A stretch of DNA of 49,710 nt from contig DEJQ01000020.1 of assembly GCA_002353575.1 (NCBI GenBank), positions 1-49,710 on the forward strand, in the 5' to 3' direction. A program made the translations under genes and the position numbers. The notes below the pieces were generated by a model. The model was not told where the DNA came from and searched no databases. It saw nothing but the letters and a program-made list of their open reading frames with translations. Below are positions 17,458-26,942 of the stretch, piece after piece (within the stretch, counting starts at the first letter, position 1; each line of letters begins with the position of its first letter). The stretch is from Prevotellaceae bacterium UBA2744 (GTDB lineage Bacteria > Bacteroidota > Bacteroidia > Bacteroidales > Bacteroidaceae).

Positions 17458-17574
17458 CAAATTATAGATTAATAAATTGTGTTTTATACTAAATAGAGTA
17501 TTTGAGAGTTATATAGATAGAGGAGTAATAGATACCATACAATACAATAGAAACTTAATAAATATTCAAAAGCC

Positions 17575-18636
17575 GTGGACGACAATAAACAAAAACAAAA
17601 AATCGATTGGATGGCAGTTGTCAAAAATGTTTTGACCCACAAGAGTTTGTTTATAAAAGTATGGATAATAACTTTTGTCTTGTCATGTATTTGGATTCTT
17701 CCTCAGCCTAGATATTATACAGCAGAAGTTTCTGTGGCTCCAGAGGCGGCAGACACGAAGAGTGCAGGTGACTTGGCTTCTTTGGCTTCCAGTTTTGGGG
17801 TGAGTATAGGCAATGCTTCATCAGATGCCATTTATCCACAGTTGTATCCTGATCTGTTAGGCTCTACGGAGTTTCTCGTAGGACTATTGGATATCAGAGT
17901 GAGAACATTAAAAGGTGAAGTCGAAACGGATTATTATACTTATCTGACCGAATATCAGAAACAAAATCTGTTGCTTATGCCCATAATCTCATTGAGAAAT
18001 TGGATAAGGAATCAATTTGAAGAAAAAGAAGAAAATATACCTGGGGAGAACGGGAAACGCTTTAATCCATTTATGTTGTCTCGCTCTACGACAAAGGTGT
18101 TGAAGGGCGTAAGTGGTAATATCAGATGTAATTATAGCAGAACGACTGATGTGGTTACAATTTCTGTGACGGACCAGGATCCTCTGGTTTGTGCATTACT
18201 GGCAGATAGTGTGAAGGAGCATCTGCAGTCATTCATAACAGAATATCGTACGAAGAAGTCTAAGGCAGACTGCGAATACTATGAAAAGTTAACTGATGAT
18301 GCCAAGGCTGAATATAATAAGGCCCGAGAAGCATATAGCAGATTTGCAGATGCATATATGAATATTACCCGTGAGAGTTATCGTTCCGAACTTGATGCGT
18401 TAGAAAATGAAATGCAGTTGAAGTTTAATGTGTATTCAACTGTGAGCACACGTCTTGACGCTGCCCGTGCAAAAGTTCAGGAGAATACTCCGGCTTTTAC
18501 AACTTTGACTAATGCTACTGTGCCTGTAAAGCCTGCTGGACCGAAACGTATGATATTTGTGGCAGCAATGCTTTTCCTTGCTACGCTTGGTACTGTAGCA
18601 CATTTATATCGTAAAGAACTACAGGAGTGGTTCTGA
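17575..18636 (+). CDS. Wzz-type polysaccharide chain-length determinant
   Basis: A 353-residue polysaccharide co-polymerase. One membrane helix at about residues 25-45 is followed by P-Q-P-R-Y-Y-T-A-E-V-S-V-A-P, a long periplasmic coiled region (about 220-310), the proline-rich P-V-K-P-A-G-P-K-R segment and a second helix at about 325-345. No tyrosine-kinase domain is fused. It should set chain length of the polymer made by the genes downstream. The start is GTG at 17575: no other start exists in frame before the upstream stop, and the alternative ATG at 17611 would delete the charged N-terminal tail. The 117-base gap before it has no recognisable promoter or invertible repeat. Confidence 0.87.
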   Translation: MDDNKQKQKIDWMAVVKNVLTHKSLFIKVWIITFVLSCIWILPQPRYYTAEVSVAPEAADTKSAGDLASLASSFGVSIGNASSDAIYPQLYPDLLGSTEFLVGLLDIRVRTLKGEVETDYYTYLTEYQKQNLLLMPIISLRNWIRNQFEEKEENIPGENGKRFNPFMLSRSTTKVLKGVSGNIRCNYSRTTDVVTISVTDQDPLVCALLADSVKEHLQSFITEYRTKKSKADCEYYEKLTDDAKAEYNKAREAYSRFADAYMNITRESYRSELDALENEMQLKFNVYSTVSTRLDAARAKVQENTPAFTTLTNATVPVKPAGPKRMIFVAAMLFLATLGTVAHLYRKELQEWF

Positions 18637-18648
18637 TTTGTATTTGTT

Positions 18649-19875
18649 ATGAGTGATACGAGACAAAAGAAACAAGTAGTCCTTTTGTATGTTTCAACCC
18701 TGGCGGGAGTAATGCTAGGGATGTTGTCGTCTATCGTAAATACTCGTTTCATGTCGCCTCCCGATTATGGTGATGTTCGTTATGTGCAGAATATAATCAA
18801 CTTTATCGCTTCTTTTCTGCTTTTCGGATATTTCTTGTCCGGTGCCCGTCTGATGGCATTGAGTAATCATGCACTTTATAGCAGACAAATAAAAGGAGTA
18901 ATGATTATCATTTTGCTCATGGCTTGTGTCGCGTTAGGGATTGCCCTGTTGTTATGTAGTCTGATGCATTATCAGCACAATCCTGCGATAGCATTCTTGT
19001 TTGTCGTATCATTGCCAGTTTGTTTCTATCCATTGTTACTTAATTATACTGAACAGACAACTATAGGCGACAATCAAATTGGCAGATTGGCTGTAGCCAG
19101 GCTATTCCCTTATTTTGTATATGTACCATTGGCATATCTTATCTATTCTTCAATTGGAGTATCTTCTACAATTATGCTCCTGTTACAATGGGGTGTATAT
19201 TCTGTGATTTACATATGTATAATTATTTCTACCAAGCCGTTGTTTAAAAGACTACGCCCAGTGTGGAGTGCACTGCAAAGTGAGAACAATAAGTATGGAA
19301 TACAACTTTATATAGGTTCGTTGGTTATGGTAGCCACAAACTATTTGGCAGGAATGTCATTGGGATATTTTAATGAAGATAATAGTGAGGTTGGATTCTA
19401 TACGTTATCGTTAACTGTGACTGCTCCATTAGCTTATCTGCCCACTATAGTGGGAAATACTTATTTCAAGAAATTTGCAACACAATCCCAGATACCTGCT
19501 AAGATAATTATTTTTACTATATTGCTTACTTGTCTGAGCTGCATTCTTTTTCTGCTTATTATAAAGCCAATGGTGTTGTTCCTTTACAGTGAGCGATATG
19601 CTATAGTGGGCAGATATGCCTCATTTCTTTCTGTAGCTTATTGTCTTCATGGATTGGGTGATATGTTCAACAGGTATCTTTGTTCGCATGCTCAAGGAAA
19701 ATCTGTGCGTAATGCAAGTATCTTAAATGGAACTCTTAAAGTAATCGGATATATAGTGTTAGTTGCTTGGCTTAACACCAACGGAGCTATCCTTACCATG
19801 ATAATATGTGACATGGCATATTTTACCTGTCTTGTATATTATTATATGCGGTTTGTAAAAAAGAAAGAGGTATGA
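18649..19875 (+). CDS. Wzx-type polysaccharide flippase
   Basis: A 408-residue membrane protein with about twelve helices and the layout of the MOP/Wzx exporter family, which flips undecaprenyl-linked repeat units across the inner membrane. An early R-F-M-S-P-P-D-Y-G-D-V motif is typical. It is 12 bases after the wzz gene and its last four bases overlap the next gene (ATGA). AT-rich codon use matches the rest of the locus. Confidence in the family is high; the sugar unit it moves is unknown. Confidence 0.87.
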   Translation: MSDTRQKKQVVLLYVSTLAGVMLGMLSSIVNTRFMSPPDYGDVRYVQNIINFIASFLLFGYFLSGARLMALSNHALYSRQIKGVMIIILLMACVALGIALLLCSLMHYQHNPAIAFLFVVSLPVCFYPLLLNYTEQTTIGDNQIGRLAVARLFPYFVYVPLAYLIYSSIGVSSTIMLLLQWGVYSVIYICIIISTKPLFKRLRPVWSALQSENNKYGIQLYIGSLVMVATNYLAGMSLGYFNEDNSEVGFYTLSLTVTAPLAYLPTIVGNTYFKKFATQSQIPAKIIIFTILLTCLSCILFLLIIKPMVLFLYSERYAIVGRYASFLSVAYCLHGLGDMFNRYLCSHAQGKSVRNASILNGTLKVIGYIVLVAWLNTNGAILTMIICDMAYFTCLVYYYMRFVKKKEV

Positions 19876-20876
19876 ATACTTTCCGACTGATAATTTTTGG
19901 AGATGATTGGGACGTCTATCAGTTCGCCTACAAAGAACTGATAGACAACCCTCATGTCGTATATATTCCTACATTCCGCCCCAAAGGATTTTTGGGACTG
20001 ATTCAAAGAATTCAGTTTAATCCTCGATTAAACAGATTTATCAGATTGCCCTTTAAAAGTTTATGGAATGGGTATTATCTGAGGAATGTTCATGAAGAAT
20101 ATTTGTGCTTCTTGGTATTTGAAAACTGGTTGCGCCTTGAAAGTGAAATAAATCTTTTGCCTTTCCTCAAAGGACATTATAAAAAAGCTAAAGTTGTATG
20201 CTTTACGCAGGATTTGATTGATAGGATTAAAGACCATTATACCAGAGAATCAATAGACGTAGAACATATAAAACAATATTCTGATCTTTGTATAAGTTAT
20301 GATGTGTCAGATGCAAATAAATATGCCTTTGACTATCATCCTACTGTCTTCTCGTCTATTAAATTGGGGAAGAAATCAGATAGCTTTGCTGTTGACCTAT
20401 ATTTCTTAGGTAGAGATAAAGGACGTTTGCCTATGTTGATAGATATTAGCCGGGAGGCAAAACAGCGTGGTTTGAAATGCCGTTTTATATTGATTGATGT
20501 TCCTAAGAATAAGAGAATTCAATCTGAGGGGATAATATATGTGGACGGTAATATATCATATTCTGAGAATTTGTATAATAGTGCCAATTGTCACTGTATA
20601 GTAGAAATGTTACAGATGCAGGCGTTAAGTCCTACGTTCAGAGTATGGGAGGCTATTACTTTTAATAAAAAACTTCTGACTAATAATGATAATATTAGGC
20701 ATTCGGAATTTTATGACGAAAAGTATGTATCTGTCTTTCATAGTTGTAAGGATATAGACTGGGATTTCGTAAAACATGAACAGCAGGACTGGGTGAATCC
20801 ATATAAAAAACTGATTACTCCTGATTGCTTAGTCAGATTTATAGAAGAGAAGTTAAATATAATGATTGATACTTAA
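19872..20876 (+). CDS. Putative polysaccharide-locus glycosyltransferase of unassigned family
   Basis: A 334-residue soluble protein without signal peptide or membrane helix. It lacks the usual GT4 or GT2 motifs. A central block (D-L-Y-F-L-G-R-D-K-G-R, then about 80 residues later L-S-P-T-F-R-V-W-E-A-I-T-F-N-K-K-L-L-T-N-N) looks like the donor-binding half of a GT-B fold and resembles poorly characterised proteins annotated as LPS-core (RfaS-like) in other polysaccharide loci. I infer a transferase because it is coupled to its neighbours: its start overlaps the flippase stop by four bases and its TAA shares one base with the polymerase ATG. A modifying enzyme other than a glycosyltransferase is possible. 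Confidence 0.6.
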   Translation: MNTFRLIIFGDDWDVYQFAYKELIDNPHVVYIPTFRPKGFLGLIQRIQFNPRLNRFIRLPFKSLWNGYYLRNVHEEYLCFLVFENWLRLESEINLLPFLKGHYKKAKVVCFTQDLIDRIKDHYTRESIDVEHIKQYSDLCISYDVSDANKYAFDYHPTVFSSIKLGKKSDSFAVDLYFLGRDKGRLPMLIDISREAKQRGLKCRFILIDVPKNKRIQSEGIIYVDGNISYSENLYNSANCHCIVEMLQMQALSPTFRVWEAITFNKKLLTNNDNIRHSEFYDEKYVSVFHSCKDIDWDFVKHEQQDWVNPYKKLITPDCLVRFIEEKLNIMIDT

Positions 20877-22090
20877 TGAATATCTTTTATTTTATATTCA
20901 TAGCATTGGCGGTTTACTTCTCTTTCAGGTATGATTGGATTGAGGAGTATGACAGACATAAACAGCACCGTTTATGGTTGTTGTGCTTTTATCTCATATG
21001 TCTATCAGGATTCAGTTATGGTCTGGGCGGTGATAAGTTTACATATATGAATGAATTTGAGGGCTATCCAGATACTTTCTCTGAGGTTGGGAATTTTGTA
21101 TGGTATAATGTTATGCTGAGGGGACAGATGCCATTATGGACATTGGTAAATCTGGCATGTAAATCGGTATTCCATTCGTTCTATGCATTACAGTTCATAC
21201 AGAGTACAGCTGTCAATATTTCTGTATGTTATATTGTAAGTAAATACACGCATAGATACTTCCTGTTCCTGCTTATATATTTCTTTTCGCTTAAATTTTT
21301 TGTGTTTAATACGGAAATTATGCGTGAGGGATTTGCCTTGTCCTTTGTATTAATTGGTTTACATGGATGGATGAGTGGAAAAAAATGGCTATATTTTCTG
21401 ACCGTTCCCATAGGTTTTATGTTGCATGTTTCTGCATTGACAGCATTGCTGTTTCCATTTATGAAGTTTCATGTTTCGTGGAAGACACTTCTGTATGCTG
21501 TAATAATATCGTTTTTCCTATGGGGGGTAAGTGACATCGTGTTGGGAACTGTTATGGTATCAGTTTTAGGAGGTATGGGGGCATTCGTGCAGAAAGTACT
21601 TTTCTATTCTATTCAAGCAAGTTCTATATTTGGCTTTATTCGTTCGGTAGTTACATATCTCGTATTCCCATTTATAATTATGTATTCGGTTATGTTGAAT
21701 GAGCCCTCACATGCCATGCGGCAGCGGCAGGAAAAAATAATTTCATTTATGGTCGTATTAGCTATTCTAGCCTCGTCGTTTGCCGGTTTTGTACGATTAT
21801 ATAATGCGTCCATGATTTTCTATCTGGTAATGCTCTCAGAATTTGTATATAGTTTATTCAACTACAGGAAACTTCTGATTGTAAGATTGTGCACGTTGGT
21901 GGGTACACTATTGCTGACATTATTGACATATAGAATACATTATAAAACAACTGATACTTATTATTATGACTTTTTCTTTCCTTATACATGCATTTTGGAT
22001 GAAGACAAAAACGTGTATATACGAGATGCAGCACATAGGGAAGCTGTAGCGGGTGAAGAAAAAGACAATAATGTAAGAAATGTTGAATAA
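20876..22090 (+). CDS. EpsG family polysaccharide polymerase (Wzy role)
   Basis: A 404-residue membrane protein with about ten helices. The features of the EpsG family are present: an early G-G-D-K-F-T-Y-M-N-E-F periplasmic segment (about residues 44-55), then F-N-T-E-I-M-R-E-G-F-A-L-S-F near 145-160 and a G-F-M-L-H-V-S-A-L helix start near 180. It should join repeat units on the periplasmic side. The last 30 residues form a charged cytoplasmic tail. Its ATG overlaps the TAA of the previous gene. Confidence 0.82.
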   Translation: MNIFYFIFIALAVYFSFRYDWIEEYDRHKQHRLWLLCFYLICLSGFSYGLGGDKFTYMNEFEGYPDTFSEVGNFVWYNVMLRGQMPLWTLVNLACKSVFHSFYALQFIQSTAVNISVCYIVSKYTHRYFLFLLIYFFSLKFFVFNTEIMREGFALSFVLIGLHGWMSGKKWLYFLTVPIGFMLHVSALTALLFPFMKFHVSWKTLLYAVIISFFLWGVSDIVLGTVMVSVLGGMGAFVQKVLFYSIQASSIFGFIRSVVTYLVFPFIIMYSVMLNEPSHAMRQRQEKIISFMVVLAILASSFAGFVRLYNASMIFYLVMLSEFVYSLFNYRKLLIVRLCTLVGTLLLTLLTYRIHYKTTDTYYYDFFFPYTCILDEDKNVYIRDAAHREAVAGEEKDNNVRNVE

Positions 22091-22097
22091 ATAACAA

Positions 22098-23192
22098 ATG
22101 AAACGTATCTTATTTATATCTCATCATTTGAATAGAGCAGGCACGGAAACATTTATGATGAATGTATTTCGTGGAATTGATCATTCTAATTTCCAGGTGG
22201 ATTTCCTTATATATACAAATAAGGAAACAGACTATACCCGTGAAGTCGAGGCGGCGGGATGTAAGGTTTGGCGTGTTCCTTCCAGGCGTGAGTCGTTCTT
22301 TGGTTGGTATAGTTCACTAAACAGGTTCTTCAAGGAACATGCAAAAGAATATGCTGCTGTTCATTATTGTGGAAATGGACTGACTGCAATAGCTCCTTTC
22401 TTGTTCGCTTATAAATATGGCATACCTATTCGTATTGCTCACTCACATAATTCGTTGTCAGACGGATTGCACAATAGATTTCTCCATCGTTTACAACGTG
22501 GCATTGTTCAACGCATTACAACTCATCATTTTGCTTGTTCTACGATGGCTGCTAAATGGTTTTTTGGCAATTCACCTGCCGTCATCATTCGCAATGGCAT
22601 CAATACAGAGGATTTTGTATTTAATCCGGAGCATCGGAATCAAATGCGTAGTGAGATGGGTATCCCTGCGAATACAACATTGATAGGTCATGTGGGTAGG
22701 TTTGAAAAAGAAAAGAACCATACTTTTATCCTGGACGTTTTCAAAGACTACCTAACCTTAAATCCAGACTCTATGCTCATGTTGATAGGAGTAGGAAGCC
22801 TGATGAAAACGATAGAAGATAAAGTAGCCTTGCTAGGTATTAGCGATAAAGTTATGTTTATGCGTGAACGTTCTGACGTGAACAGGTTGTTACAAATGAT
22901 GGATTTATTCCTCATGCCGTCACATTTTGAAGGACAACCATTTGTTCTGATTGAAGCCCAATGCTCTGGATTGCCCTGCTTGATATCTGACGTTATTAAT
23001 CGTGATATCTTCCTTACAGATAACATACATATTATGTCTTTGTCGCAATCAGCAGCAGAGTGGGCTGGTCGTATATCGGACATTTTGAAGGATTACATCC
23101 GCAAAGACGAAAGCAAAGCCATAGAATGTAAAGGATATTCCATTGCCTCAACCATAAGATATATGGAACAAGTATACGAAGGAAAAAACTGA
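22098..23192 (+). CDS. GT4 family glycosyltransferase
   Basis: A 364-residue GT-B enzyme. The N-terminal half starts I-S-H-H-L-N-R-A-G-T-E-T-F-M-M (acceptor side). The C-terminal half has G-H-V-G-R-F-E-K-E-K-N-H and the nucleotide-sugar motif E-G-Q-P-F-V-L-I-E-A-Q (about residues 277-287), close to EpsF-type transferases. It is cytoplasmic or membrane-associated and adds one sugar to the lipid-linked unit. It is separated by 7 bases from the polymerase gene and 2 bases from the next transferase. The donor sugar is unknown. Confidence 0.9.
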   Translation: MKRILFISHHLNRAGTETFMMNVFRGIDHSNFQVDFLIYTNKETDYTREVEAAGCKVWRVPSRRESFFGWYSSLNRFFKEHAKEYAAVHYCGNGLTAIAPFLFAYKYGIPIRIAHSHNSLSDGLHNRFLHRLQRGIVQRITTHHFACSTMAAKWFFGNSPAVIIRNGINTEDFVFNPEHRNQMRSEMGIPANTTLIGHVGRFEKEKNHTFILDVFKDYLTLNPDSMLMLIGVGSLMKTIEDKVALLGISDKVMFMRERSDVNRLLQMMDLFLMPSHFEGQPFVLIEAQCSGLPCLISDVINRDIFLTDNIHIMSLSQSAAEWAGRISDILKDYIRKDESKAIECKGYSIASTIRYMEQVYEGKN

Positions 23193-23194
23193 AT

Positions 23195-24268
23195 ATGAAT
23201 ATTCTGCACATAACAAACTCACTTAAGATTGGAGGAGCGGAACGTCTGCTATCTGATCTGATTCCATATCTGAACCGACGGCATCATGTAGAAATGCTTG
23301 TGTTACAGAAATTGTCAACAGAGTTTGAAGAGAAAATAGAAAAAAGTGGAGTGAGGATTCATTATTTGAACGTAAAGTCACTATACAGTCTGCAGACTGT
23401 TTTTAAGATAAGACGTTTCATTCAGAATAATCCCCAATTTGAGATTTTACACGTTCACCTCTTCCCGTCTTTATATTGGGTTGCTATGGCCACCTTCGGT
23501 ATGAAACGTAGATTGTTATGGACAGAACACAGTACATCAAATAAGCGCAGGACGAAGTGGTATCTTCGTCCTATTGAGAAATTTATTTATTCTCAGTATG
23601 ATAGAGTGGTTTGCATCAGTAGTGCCACTCTTGATGCCCTGTCAAAATGGATTGGTGTCGGTGTTGATGACCCGCGATTTTCAGTAGTGGAAAATGGAGT
23701 AGATACAGAGAGGTTTAAGCATGTAAATGTGAAACGGCAGTATAAATATGTTTTGATTCAGGTGTCGCGCTTTGAGGCATCAAAAGATCAAGATACTGTG
23801 ATTCGGGCCATGCAATATATCCCAATCGATGTACATCTGATGCTTGTTGGAGATGGAAGTAGAAAAATCGCTTGCGAACAGTTGGCAAAAGAATTGGAAG
23901 TGTCTGATAGGGTACATTTCCTTGGAACTCGATCTGATATACCTTTGCTGCTTTCTTCTGCAGATGTTGCTATTCAATCATCACATTGGGAAGGCTTTGG
24001 ACTGGCAGCAATAGAAGCAATGGCAAGCGGACTGCCAGTTGTAGCTTCTGATGTATCCGGGTTGAAACAGGTCGTAGAAGATTCTGGAATAATATTCCCT
24101 ATGGGAGACTACAAAGCATTAGCAGACAGTGTAAATAAACTTCTTACAGATAAGAGGTTTTATAATTCTGTTGCTGAGAAATGTACCAAACGTGCAGATT
24201 TATATGATATAAAGACCACGGTTGGCAAATATGTTGAAATATATGAGGAACTCGATTCAAATTGCTAA
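23195..24268 (+). CDS. GT4 family glycosyltransferase
   Basis: A 357-residue GT-B transferase. Acceptor-side start I-T-N-S-L-K-I-G-G-A-E-R-L-L; donor-binding half with V-S-R-F-E-A-S-K-D-Q-D, L-V-G-D-G and the E-x7-E motif E-G-F-G-L-A-A-I-E-A-M-A-S-G-L-P-V-V-A (about residues 268-286). It is the second of three consecutive GT4 genes and lies 2 bases after the first. No substrate can be assigned. Confidence 0.92.
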   Translation: MNILHITNSLKIGGAERLLSDLIPYLNRRHHVEMLVLQKLSTEFEEKIEKSGVRIHYLNVKSLYSLQTVFKIRRFIQNNPQFEILHVHLFPSLYWVAMATFGMKRRLLWTEHSTSNKRRTKWYLRPIEKFIYSQYDRVVCISSATLDALSKWIGVGVDDPRFSVVENGVDTERFKHVNVKRQYKYVLIQVSRFEASKDQDTVIRAMQYIPIDVHLMLVGDGSRKIACEQLAKELEVSDRVHFLGTRSDIPLLLSSADVAIQSSHWEGFGLAAIEAMASGLPVVASDVSGLKQVVEDSGIIFPMGDYKALADSVNKLLTDKRFYNSVAEKCTKRADLYDIKTTVGKYVEIYEELDSNC

Positions 24269-24283
24269 TAGATATTTAAGCAT

Positions 24284-25408
24284 ATGAGAAAAATCCTTTT
24301 GATTATAGTTAATGAAGACCGTTTTTTCCTTTCTCATCGCGTAGGTATAGCTTTGGCTGCTAAACAAGAGGGGTGGGACGTGAAGATTGTTTGTAAAGAT
24401 ACAGGTCAGCGTAGTGACGTTGAGTCATTAGGGTTGGAAATGATAGAGCTTCCTATCAACCCGACTGGCAGAAACCTTTTACAGGAATTGTCAACGTTTC
24501 GTTTCCTTTATAAATTATATCAGGCGGATAAGAATGTTATTGTTCATCATGTAGGACTTAAAAATATTCTTTGGGGTGGACTGGCTGCTAAATTGGTAAA
24601 GGTTAGGGGGATGGTCAATGCAATTAGCGGACTCGGGATAATGTTTTCGGGTGGAAAGATGTCATTGGTATCTCGTACTATTATGTGTATTTTAAAGTTT
24701 ACACATAAGAACAAGAATGTTAAAGTGATATTCCAGAATCATGAAGACGAATCCCTTTTTCTGAACCATCATATAATCGAAAAAAATCAGGCTGTATTTA
24801 TTAAAGGTTCTGGAGTAGATTTGAGAGAGTATCAGTTTGTTCCAGAGCAGAAAAGTGATAAGGTTATCATTATATTTACTGCCAGAATGGTGAAAGAAAA
24901 AGGTATCTTAGTGTTGATAGAGGCAGCAGAGAGGCTTCGAGCTCAATATGAAAACAAAGTAGAATTCTGGTTGTGTGGTGGCTTGTCGAATAATCCCAAT
25001 GCAATCACACGAAGGGAGTTGGAAGAATTGTGTGATGGTAAGTATATTAAGTGGCTTGGATTTCAGAGTAACGTACGCCAACTCTTGGAACTATCACATA
25101 TAGTTGCTTTCCCAAGTTATTATCGTGAGGGTGTCCCTAAGTCTTTGATAGAGGCTTGTGCAATAGGAAGACCAATTGTTACAACTAATTCTGTGGGATG
25201 TAAAGATACGGTAGAAGAAGGCAAGAATGGTTTCCTGGTTCCTGTCAAAAATAGTGAATTGTTAGCAGAAAGATTGCGTGCTCTAATTGATAATAAAGAA
25301 CTAAGAGATTCGATGGGTCGCTATTCAAGAGAAAAAGCAGTAAGGGAATTTTCTGTTGATGATGTTATCAATAAGCATTTGTTGGTATATAATAGTTTGT
25401 TGCAATAG
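24284..25408 (+). CDS. GT4 family glycosyltransferase (PglA/galactosyltransferase-like)
   Basis: A 374-residue GT-B transferase. The N-terminus (L-S-H-R-V-G-I-A-L-A-A-K-Q-E-G-W) and V-N-A-I-S-G-L-G-I-M-F near residue 115 place it with PglA/WbpX-like enzymes. The donor site is Y-R-E-G-V-P-K-S-L-I-E-A-C-A-I-G-R-P-I-V-T-T. It is the last plus-strand gene of the locus. Its stop is two bases from the stop of the convergent WecA-type gene, so no room is left for a separate terminator. Confidence 0.9.
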   Translation: MRKILLIIVNEDRFFLSHRVGIALAAKQEGWDVKIVCKDTGQRSDVESLGLEMIELPINPTGRNLLQELSTFRFLYKLYQADKNVIVHHVGLKNILWGGLAAKLVKVRGMVNAISGLGIMFSGGKMSLVSRTIMCILKFTHKNKNVKVIFQNHEDESLFLNHHIIEKNQAVFIKGSGVDLREYQFVPEQKSDKVIIIFTARMVKEKGILVLIEAAERLRAQYENKVEFWLCGGLSNNPNAITRRELEELCDGKYIKWLGFQSNVRQLLELSHIVAFPSYYREGVPKSLIEACAIGRPIVTTNSVGCKDTVEEGKNGFLVPVKNSELLAERLRALIDNKELRDSMGRYSREKAVREFSVDDVINKHLLVYNSLLQ

Positions 25409-25410
25409 CA

Positions 25411-26490
25411 CTATTTAGTTTCTCCAATTTTTTTTGCACTCCAAATAAACGAGAAGTAGATAACTAAGTCGGTAAGGAATATCAAGTTGATATTTACGTC
25501 GCTTACGTAAAGTCCCCAGTTTAATATTCCTATCGCTATATATATAATTATGATTGTGTACAGTGTGTGGTGCATGCTTAGTCCCATACCCATTATTATA
25601 TGATGTATATGTGTCTGATCGGGGGTAAACATCTTTTTTTTCTTTAATAATCTGGTAAGTGCCACCCTGATGACATCAATGCATGGAATGAATACCAATG
25701 TTAGTGATGTAAGTAGTGCGCTGTCGCTATATGTGATATTTGCCCAGCCCTTCATCTGATATTTTATAGCGAGGTATGCTATTACAAATCCAATAAACAA
25801 ACTACCTGTATCACCCATGAAAATTTTATTTTTCCCGATTCTGCCATAATAATTATAGTAAAAGAATCCTATGAGGGCTCCTGCAAGGCTAATCGACAAT
25901 AATACAAATAGAGGTGCACCAAGTTTATGGAATAAAAAGGCAAATGTAAAAAGTATGATGATTGAAAGACTTGAAGACAATCCATCTATACCATCTATAA
26001 GATTCATTGCATTTACTATTAACAATATTACGAATACAGTCAGGGGGTAACTAACCCATAGTGGTAATTCATATACACCAAAGAGACCATGCAGATTGCT
26101 TATCATCAGATTGCATATTGGGAATATTAGGGCTGCAATGGTCTGTATGATAAATTTATGAGTGGCTTTCAGACCTCGGAGATCGTCAATCAGACCTATT
26201 ATATATATAAGCATTGCTCCTACAATCATGAGAAAAGATGAGATGTAGAATTTGATTTCTTCGTTGTGCCCCTCATTCTGTATCATCAGACCAACCAGAA
26301 TCCCTACGGCTGTTATAGGCATAAAAGTGATGCCACCTAAACGTGGTATAGCAATTTTGTGTATTTTCCGCCCATTTGGCAAATCGTATAATTCGTGTTT
26401 ATAGCACATGTGTACTATGTAAGGAATTACAACCAATGCTATAATAATGCATAATGTAAATGGTATCATATAGTTAGAATTAAAGGTCAT
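25411..26490 (-). CDS. WecA/MraY-type undecaprenyl-phosphate sugar-1-phosphate transferase
   Basis: A 359-residue membrane enzyme with about eleven helices that starts lipid-linked glycan synthesis by moving a HexNAc-1-phosphate from its UDP form to undecaprenyl phosphate. Family motifs are present: P-R-L-G-G near residue 50, the magnesium-binding L-I-D-D-L near 100, N-A-M-N-L-I-D-G-I-D-G-L near 160-171, the catalytic F-M-G-D-T-G-S-L near 225, and the cytoplasmic H-I-H-H (residues 293-296). It faces the transferase genes and probably initiates the same polymer. WecA-like rather than MraY because no mur genes surround it. Confidence 0.92.
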   Translation of the reverse strand: MTFNSNYMIPFTLCIIIALVVIPYIVHMCYKHELYDLPNGRKIHKIAIPRLGGITFMPITAVGILVGLMIQNEGHNEEIKFYISSFLMIVGAMLIYIIGLIDDLRGLKATHKFIIQTIAALIFPICNLMISNLHGLFGVYELPLWVSYPLTVFVILLIVNAMNLIDGIDGLSSSLSIIILFTFAFLFHKLGAPLFVLLSISLAGALIGFFYYNYYGRIGKNKIFMGDTGSLFIGFVIAYLAIKYQMKGWANITYSDSALLTSLTLVFIPCIDVIRVALTRLLKKKKMFTPDQTHIHHIIMGMGLSMHHTLYTIIIIYIAIGILNWGLYVSDVNINLIFLTDLVIYFSFIWSAKKIGETK

Positions 26491-26495
26491 GATGT

Positions 26496-26942
26496 TTAAA
26501 ATTTTCGATATGTTATACGTGAATATTTCGAACGTAGTATCATATCATCTTTTGTAAGAAGTTCTATTTGGAATGAATCCTTCAATGCATAAAATCCCCA
26601 TTTGTTTATAATTGAAATATTTTCTGATGTAATAGGGTAGTTGTCTGGAGCAGTAGGGTGTTCCTCTGCCATATCTGAAAACTGCCTGAAAATTATGCTG
26701 TCATTTTTATGATCAAAATATCCATAGTATATTTTGTTATTCCGAATTGTTGTCAGCTGAAATAGGTCAAGCTGAAATGAAAGATAATATTGTAAATCTT
26801 TTATATTGTCTGTCTTTCCGTTATGTTCTATGGTCAGCACTTGCCACATGCCATCCAGATCGCCGTTTTTTGGAAGCTTATCACATGCAGTTATTATCCA
26901 ACAGCATGATATTATATATAATATGTAAAATATTTTTTTCAT
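26496..26942 (-). CDS. Small lipoprotein, lipocalin-like
   Basis: A 148-residue lipoprotein. The signal peptide ends in the lipobox I-T-A-C with Asp at +2. The mature part opens L-D-G-M-W-Q-V-L-T-I and continues as short beta strands, as in small lipocalin-like Bacteroidales lipoproteins; the fold assignment is tentative. Its ATG overlaps the Wzi stop as ATGA and it lies 5 bases before the WecA-type gene, so it is cotranscribed with capsule genes. Role unknown; possibly an envelope accessory for polymer assembly. Confidence 0.75.
   Translation of the reverse strand: MKKIFYILYIISCCWIITACDKLPKNGDLDGMWQVLTIEHNGKTDNIKDLQYYLSFQLDLFQLTTIRNNKIYYGYFDHKNDSIIFRQFSDMAEEHPTAPDNYPITSENISIINKWGFYALKDSFQIELLTKDDMILRSKYSRITYRKF

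Noticed and set aside
17458..17574. Invertible promoter before the polysaccharide locus
   Set aside because: Bacteroides capsule loci often have one, but I see no inverted repeats flanking this gap, and no UpxY/UpxZ-type genes are present.
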